A stretch of DNA of 64,000 nt from positions 620,001 to 684,000 of the forward strand of contig CAJQUN010000036.1 in assembly GCA_907163345.1 (NCBI GenBank), in the 5' to 3' direction. A program made the position numbers and the translations under genes. Position 1 is the first letter of the stretch; each line of letters begins with the position of its first letter. Of the stretch, positions 12,401-21,400 are shown piece by piece. The stretch is from Haberlea rhodopensis (taxonomy: Eukaryota; Streptophyta; Magnoliopsida; Lamiales; Gesneriaceae). The notes beneath the pieces were generated by a model. It was not told the DNA's origin, ran no database searches, and saw only the letters and a program-made list of their open reading frames with translations.

Positions 12401-15400
12401 CCCTTGACCAATCCGAAAACGCATGGAAAGTTGATAGTGCTTCTATTTTTAATCCAAAACCAAGATTTATATTTAATTAAAATCTAACATATTGTCTTCG
12501 AGGTCCTGAGACCCTCTGAAAATTATTTTGTTTGTCTTAACCAAATTGTCCAAATTATTCCCTTCCTCCAGATAGTCCTTCATCCTTTCCCACCCTTTCT
12601 TTGCCCCCAAAACCCTTTGTGTTGTAGTAAATGTCCAATTGAATCGGAATGAAGTACTAGATCCATGTAATAGTGAATACTTTTGTTTCCTCGGTAACAT
12701 GTCCATGAAATAATTCAATTTCCTCAAGCGCATACGAACTTCCCAAATGTGACTCTGCCTTCAAATTTTAAATCACTTGCTAGAAATGATAAACAATTTA
12801 CTCCTGAATATTTTATACAGTTTTGGACACAAATACCTTGTTTTAAAATGTTGATGGCTATTGACAGGCAGAAACAACTGTGATTAACCAATGCACACAG
12901 CTTCTTTCGACATCTGCTGATCCAACTTATGTCATGACTTACATTAATCACAGTTTTCCTCAACACCGCCAATATCTTTGCGCTGGTGCATGGATTCTGA
13001 TGTATGGCCACCCCGAGAGCATTAACAGTTTGCATCTTGTAAGTAACCTAATTTACGAAGATAGATATGCTTTCATCAATTTTATAGGAAAAGGAGTTTT
13101 GTAATTATGTCATTGCATGTTCCATATAATGTCTCTACATCTCTCTCATTCATTTGGTTGACTCATGTGCCCCTTGATGTATAGGGTCGTGTCTTGAGGG
13201 AGTTTTCACCTGAAGAAGTGACTGCTAACATATACACAATGGTGGATGTTCTATTGCATCATTTTAGCTTGGAATTGCAGCGTGGACGTTCCTTGCAGGT
13301 GTATTCTCCTTCAGTTGTCATATATTGCATTTCATTTTTTTTCTCTTATATTGTAGATAGCGGGGCTTTAAAGAATTGGGCCAGCACACTGATGAGGTGG
13401 CCCTAATTTTTCAAAACCTCATATACTAAAAAAGTTCCATAAAGGGGAGAAAGTAGGTTATTTGCATGCGGTTTTTTTGGAGTTTGGGAGTGGGGGGTGG
13501 GGTGGGGTAACAAAGCGAATAAATTCGGGTAGGTCTAGAATGGCTAGTTGGCTACCTAGTTATGCTAGGAAGAGAGGAAAGAATTTGGGGTCATTCTCCA
13601 TTGCTGGAGTGATTATTACTTGTAATCGCCTCACTTTTCTTACCAAAACATTAATATAAATACTCTGTAATTTTTCCTCTATTCTATTTATTCTCCTTAT
13701 CTATATTCAAGTGATATTACTGTTCTTCGGTTGTGTTCATTCGAGGCGGTTATATAAGTAGCTGACTTGCAGACCAATTATTCTGAGATCAAATTTCCCA
13801 TTTTTTCGATTCAGGATCTTATGCTGAAAGCATGCACAAATCTTTCCTTTTTCATCTGGACCCATGAACTCCTTCCTTTGGACATTTTACTATTAGCACT
13901 AATCGACCGCGATGACGACCCCCATGCATTGCGAATTGTGGTATGCTTTATTATCATGCCTTTTTCATGTTATTACTTTGCAATGTTCTTCCATCAGTTT
14001 ATTCATCATAATGGCTTATGAATTATCATGTAAAGCTAAACACTTCCTTTCTGTTGTGTCGTGTAATACTGAAATAGTTGTCTTTAAAAACAGCAATTGT
14101 TTCAGAAGTCTGTAGAGTTATTGGATTCATTCGTATTATCTATTGTCTAACTTGAATGGGATGTAGTTGCATCCATGTTTGGCAGGTGGTATTTCATTTT
14201 AATGCGAGAAAGCATGTGTTGATGGTCGTGTATGTCTCTTTGTAGCAAGGTGTTCATTATCTTATTCGATTCTTTTGATATTAATGATGCAATACTCTAA
14301 AACATAACAAGGATTTCAAGTTGGGTAAATTTGGCTTTGATGTGTACAACTAGCTATGTTAGAAACTTTTAGTTTCTTTTATCTAAGGCCCTAGATTGAC
14401 CGCTACTTATGGTTGAGGAAAATGCGTAAGGAGATCTAGTTCATTTGTAGTGTGATCCTCTCGAAGTATATTCAATCTTCTTTCAATTCATATTATTTTT
14501 AACTTTTATTAGTCATTATAAATATTTTTTTTATTCTCTAGTCCACTAGCTGCTGAGCAGTAGAATATGTTTTAAGAATATTTTTTTTAAAAAAAGATAT
14601 TCTGCAGAGGTCGATTGTTGAACATTTAATTGAATTCATGTGATTCAATGTTTCAAGTTGAGTTATATCGCATGAATTGCAGAGATGACACATTTTTTAA
14701 ATTCAGTTGATATTTTTTGTTTGGTTATCTTCCTTGAAGATTAACCTTCTTGACAGTAAAGAGCTGCAACAAAGAGTGAAACTTTATCTTATGAATCGTG
14801 GCCCCCACGAGCATTGGCTTTTTTCTGGAACTTTCAAGCGTACTGAATTGCAGAAGGCCCTGGGAAATCATCTGTCATGGAAGGAAAGGCAAGTTATTGA
14901 AACCATAGTACTTATTGAAAATACTGTTAAAATAGTTTGTATATTTGAATGTTGTTTGGTAATCTAAGCGAAGCTTACCCTTGATCTAATGCACGTGCAG
15001 AATTTTGGTTGATGTACTTCGAGTCTTTTTTCCCAGTATATGGTTATACAACACTCTAAGTTGAGCATGGACGGAAAATTCTAGTCTAGATAAAATTGAC
15101 TGGAGATTGTTGGACAATTGTTAGCAAATTGGTCTAGTATGTTGATGAATGAACATAAATAATATGCCCAAAACATGAGGTCATATTTTCCTCACTATTG
15201 AAAGTTTGAAAACACGAGAGTATGTGGCATGAATTGAAAACCTCTAATATTGACAGAGATTTTGACAAGTTAACATGTGATGTAACAATGACATGTAATT
15301 TCAGTATGATGTTGACATAGTTTGCTTTGTGGAACCTTTTTATTTTACCCACACTGGTGGAAGATTTCCTCCTAAATGTTGCTTGGTTCCGGTTGAATGT

Positions 15401-18400
15401 GCATTATCCAATTATTTAAATGATTATGATTAATAAGTATTTTGTTTGTTGATTAGAGTTATCTATATTTTAGACTTTTAGATAGATTAGATTTGGTTGG
15501 TTGAACCTATAAATATGTATCTTGTATCTCAGTTTAGATGATGAATAAAATAGATTTCCAATCCCATATTTCTTCCATGTTAAACGACATGGTATCAAAC
15601 GTCAGTGAGTGATCCATGACTTACTACGGAATGGCCTCCACCGGTGAATCTTCTTCTTCACCTGCATCCTCAAACCCTACCATGACTTGAATCTCCGATA
15701 ACACAGTCATCCCCATCACAAATCACAAATTGAATGTGCTCAATTATCTCCAATGATCCAAATCCGTGATGATGTTTATTTATGGGAGGGGCAAGGATGA
15801 TTTGTTATCGGGCGTGTCTCCATGCCTGGCAAAAGATGACGAGGGTTTCAAAATATGGAAATCCGAAAATAGCATAGTTATTTTCATGGCTAATTGGTAG
15901 CGCATATCGCGTACGCCAAATTAACCATTCCCAAGTTAATAACAATAATGAATATAATAGCGTGAGTAAGGATCGATCCCACAAGGAATGATGTATTCTT
16001 GTGTTAATTTATGCAAATAAAGTAAATAGCGGGATTTTGGATTCAATTGAATTACTACTATGATGCAAAATCTAAGAAAACTAATATGCAAAATTAAACT
16101 AGGATGAATTAAATTATGAGAAAAGCGATTCTTGGTTTTCAGTCGACTTTACAATTGGGGTTTACTATATCGATCATCGATCTTCACATACGATTCAACT
16201 TTCATATGAATATTCATCGTTGGACATTTGATCCAATAATTAAAGTCATATCCCACCTTATGTTTAGAGTTAACTTGTTTAACCCTTATCAATTCAATCA
16301 ATCAAAATACAAGCGACTAAGATTTAAATAGATGATATCATAAGAACTAGTGTGATCGACTATGTTGCACGGATACGGATACGGATACGCGGATACATGG
16401 ATACGCAGATACGGGTACGACTGCACGGGATTTTCAAAATTTGTAGGATACGATACGTCCGGATACGGCAAATTTTATTAATTTATTTATATATATATAA
16501 ATATATAATTAATAATATTTGTAATAAATCAAGTTTCAAGCATATAATCAACATTAAACACATTAGAAATCAGAATAAAGTTGCAAACTCACCAACTTCA
16601 CGACAAATGGTAAAATATTAATCCAGGACATCTAAAAATTTCAAGCATATAATCGACATAAACACATTAAAGTGGTTAGGAAATAGGGATTTAGTTAAAT
16701 AATTTAATTTTAATTATAATTTCAACCCTATTTTTTTAAAAAATTTCAAAAGTTCCCGTATCCTACCCGTGTCGGATATGGTCAACGACGTATTTTGACC
16801 GTATCCCAGAAGTATCCGATACTTGACCGCAAAATTTTTTGGAGTATCGGTGCAACATAGGTGATCGATGAAGCTAAACAACATAATCCAAGCGTCTATG
16901 TTTAATCTAGTCAAGTGTTTTTCCTAAGAATTTAACAAGCTCACAAGGGAAAATTTATTAATCTTAGTTGGTTCGTAAATTAGTGGGATCAAACGATTCC
17001 GAATTAAGCGAATTAGTTGTCCACACGTAGATAAATGAAAGTTCTACAACTTTTCTCTTGAAAACATTTCCAAAATATGGCTGGAAGAGGAGGAAAATTG
17101 AGGAGAAAAGAGCGACATGTGTCTTGGATTCCAGTTTTCTCTTTTTTTTTTTCAACTTTCTTCCTTCTTCAAACGTTTTAGCTCGATTTCTTCACATTTT
17201 CATACATATGACCAAAATTATGATTAAGTAACATTAATCAATTATCAATCAAAACATACCTAATTATTGACAGTTAAGCGCATAAAATGTGTCTATTTCT
17301 AGCCACATCAAATACTCACATAGTTAGTCTTTACTCGACCTCGAGTAAATCAGAAAAAAACTAAAATCTTTTTGGTGGCTCATAGCTTCATAACAAACTA
17401 ACTTGTCCCTACTTTAATGCCTCAACAATTTTAAACATGCATAATAATGAAATGCGGTGAAAAGATAACAGTGGAACCAGTTCAATCCCTAGGCATTTCA
17501 TACCCAATAAAGCAGCGAACGTGCGTGTGGTCATATAAACAAGTGTCATGCACAAATTATAAATTATAGATCCAATCAATGTAAAACCACAATAGCTCAA
17601 GTTGTACACCAACACAAGTATAAGCTCATTTCACACTCTTCTCCACTATCTTAACCACTTGCAAACACAAATCAAGTAAGTCTTTATTAGCTTGTAGCTT
17701 GGCCTAGGTATTGCCTTATGAAAGAAAGGCTAAAGATAGTATCAAACAAGAGAGTATGGTGATCTGCATAATATAAACTTCTCTTCTTGCATGATTTTTT
17801 CAAACCTTGTTCATTTTGTAAGGTTTATTTCAATTTCTTTTTCTTTGGTGCCTTGTGTCACGACCTGCAACTTTCTAGAAGATTCCGGCATATATCGAGA
17901 GGCTAAGGGACGTCCGGAAACTCCTGGAAGCGTAAAGAACACTTTGGAGCACCCTGGAAGATTCTAGACATCTCTTGTACATTCTTTTATATGTAGGTCA
18001 TTCTAAAACCTTATAGAAATGTACATAGTAGAAGCATGTAGAAGCTTGTTGATGTGTGGAATATCCTAGAATGATCATTTCTAGCCATTAGATCAAATCG
18101 ATCACAACCATCCATTGATGAGGTGGACTTGTATATATAGGGGGTAGGAGTTTGTAACCATCAAGTTTTCAAGTATTCAAGCAATACAAAGCATTCTCTC
18201 AAAATCTCTTTGTGCTTTCTCTTTCTAGCACTTTAGCAACCAACTCGGGAGGAAGGCTGACTTGCTAGCAACGCGGGGTTACTAGTCAAGTGCCGCACGG
18301 GTTCGAGAAAGTTTGGGTGAAAGCTCTCATCCCGTGACAAGTGGTATCAGAGCCTAGATCGGCTCTTAAAGCTTCCGCACTCAAGGGGTGGTTCAACAAC

Positions 18401-21400
18401 ACGAGAAGCTAGAGAAGGCACCGAGGAAGGGCCGAGGCCAGTCAAGGGAACCCTCGGTCGACTTTATGGGTGGCATGGAGAACCGTATGATCCGACTGGA
18501 GCAATACATGGCGGATCACTCCCAAGCCTTCGAGGATGTGGCCGAGAAGGTACGGGAACTTGAAGTGAACACCTCAGGGGAAGAGTTTCAAGGCCAGGTA
18601 CTCCAACAAATTAACTCTTTCAGTTTTGATATGAAGAACCAATTCGATGAATTTAGGGGCATGATTGAGGCCTTGGAAGAAGAGTTCAAAACTCTCAAGG
18701 CCGACATGGTGGTATGCAAGAGGGCCATGGCCAATGCGGGGGAGCATGTAGCCATGGCACCAACCAGGATCGATGTTCCAAGGCCAAGACCATACAATGG
18801 GACTCGCAATGCTAAGGAACTTGACAACTTTCTATGGAACTTGGAGCAATACTTTGCAGCCTCGAATGTAAGGGACAACGAGGCCAAGATTCGCATAGTG
18901 CCCCTATTCCTGACAGACACAGCCACACTACGGTGGAGGAGGCGACACGCCGACATTGAGCGAAGCACGTCGCATGGATACATGGGAAGACTTCAAGGCC
19001 GAGCTCAAACGGCAATTCTACCCCAAGAATGTGGAGTATGAGGCTCGGGGACGTCTACGACGGCTCACACACAACAAAACTATAAAAGAGTACATCAAGG
19101 AGTTCCAAGAGATCATATTGGAGATCCCGGAGTTGACGGATCGTGAGGCATTCTTCGCTTTCCTTGATGGACTCAAGCCGTGGGCAAAACAAGAGCTCCA
19201 ATGCCGTCAAGTGCAGGATCTGGCTACGGCAATTGCTTATGCCGAGAGCCTTATCGAGTTACAGCCTTCCAACGATGGCAACAACAAAGGCATGAGGGAT
19301 GACAACGGCAAAGGTGTGGGAGGCAACCAGTCGAACACAGGCCAAACCTACAACATGGGCAATGCACCAAGGCCATCAACCAATAGGTCCAATGACCGGG
19401 ATCGGACTTGCTTTCTTTGTCACAAGACCGATCACTTCATGGCCAATTGCCCAAAAGTAAACAAGCCAGCAGCTCTTGCAGACGAAGATGATGAGCCACA
19501 TGAGGAGGGCACACAGATTGGATCTCTACGGCTCCTCAATGCCGTCAAGGCAAAGGTGGAGCGCGCCAAAGGACCCAAGGGTGGGTCTATGTTTGTGGAT
19601 GCGTTGGTTAGGGGGCGGGGAGTCAAGGCATTGGTGGATACGGGAGCCACACAACTTCATCCGGGAGGAGGCGACGAAGAAGCTGGGGCTTGCCATCACT
19701 CCGACCGGAGGATCAATCAAGTTAGTGAATGCAAAGGCCAAACCAATTGCCGGAGCGGCCAAGGGAGTGAAGACCGATAGGAGAATGGCAGGGATATGTC
19801 TCCTACACAGTGGTGCCTATGGATGATTACGACATGGTACTTGGGCTGGAGTGGCTCGACGAGGTACGGGCTTGCATTCTACCATTTTCGGACTCTTTAT
19901 ATATCCTTGATGCAAACACTCCATGCACTATACCGGCCAAGAGGGAGGCCAAGGGGCCGAGGATGTTGTCGGCTATTCAATTTGCAAAGGGACTTAGGCG
20001 TAGTGAGGAGACCTATGCCATAGTTCCTAAGATAGACGAAGGGCCAAAGACTGAGGGCTCGGAGGAGTTGCCCATGGAAGTCAAGGCCGTGTTTGAGGAC
20101 TTCAAGGACATATGCCAAAGGAGGACGTCGCGTTTTAAAGAAGGGGTGATTGTAATACCCTTGTCCCACATTGGTTGTGGATGAAAATGTAAAGTGGTTT
20201 ATAAAGGCTTACAATGGACTATTATAGCAACTTGTGTTAACCATTTTCATAGAGAGAGGACGGATACGAAGTAGTTGCTACAAGAGTCCATTGTGCAGTC
20301 GCGCTTGCGCGGGCCTGTGCCTGGGGCGTGACAATTGCAATAATTGGTATAAAAAGATTGTGAAAAAAAGGATGATTTCTAATGTGATTAACTAATTTGA
20401 AATGCTAAATTTAAAAATTAAAAGTAAAATGAAACCAAATTGCCCCTGTTCAAGTCCGTCTTTTGAGGTTTAACAGATTAATGTTCCGTTTTTGTTATTT
20501 CTCATGTGAAAAGTTTGTTCTGACTTCTTGTTTCATTTCTCATGTATTCTTAGTTTTCTTTAGCCAATTGTATTTTCATATTTTTTAATTAATTCACTTT
20601 GGTCTTAACATATAAGTTTGCTCCAGGTATCCAACATTTTTTGATGATATCGCCGCACGTATGCTCCCAGTGATCCCTCTAGTCATCTACAGATTTATTG
20701 AAAATGACGCTATTGATGCTGCTGACAGAGTGCTGCAAGTTTATTCAACATTCCTTCATTACTATCCATTAAATTTTACATTCGTGCGGGATATACTTGC
20801 CTATTTCTATGGTCATCTTTCTGGGAAACTGGTCCTTCGGATATTAAATGTTTTAGATGTGAAAAAGGTAACTGCGACTCTTCTTATAAATTTTCTCTGG
20901 AACCTTTCCTTTTATTCACTTGAATTTTCTTCTTATTTTTTACAGATTCCCTTTTCCGAGTCCTTTCCTCAGCATATTAACTCGTCTAATGCAACTATTT
21001 GTCCACCACTGGACTACTTTGCCACCCTTTTATTAGGTTTGGTGAATAATGTTATTCCTCCTTTGAATAACTTCTCCAAAAATGGACCAATGGGAGATGT
21101 CTCAAACAGTTCAGTGCGAGCTCCACATAATAAGCCCCAAGCAACGTCACAGCCAGTCCCAACAGTTATCCCCGAGGGCCAGAAACCATTTTATAAAATC
21201 CAAGATCCTGGCACGCATACCCAGCTGATCCTCGAGACGGCTGTCATAGAAATCCTTTCTCTTCCTGTAAATGCATCCCAAATTGTCACGTCACTTGTGC
21301 AAATTGTTGTTCACATACAACCGACTCTGATCCAATGTAGCAATGGACTGCATGCTGTATCCAGTGGAGTTGGGCAAAGTTCAGTTTTGCCAACATCCCC

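Larger units (their letters stand above)
17856..20150 (+). mobile_element. Truncated Gypsy-type LTR element (LTR-gag-protease)
   Basis: A 5' LTR (17856-18339), a tRNA-Met primer binding site TGGTATCAGAGCC (18342-18354), gag, zinc knuckle and protease region are present. The element breaks off around 20150, before any RT, RNase H or integrase, and no second copy of its LTR is found. GC content and codon use are clearly higher than in the surrounding AT-rich intron. It lies in sense orientation inside the MED23 GC-AG intron. Confidence 0.85.

Noticed and set aside
18388..18390. Start codon of the Gypsy gag at 18388
   Set aside because: The codon is GTG, not ATG; the true start, if any, is likely the ATG at 18465 or upstream after repair of a mutation.
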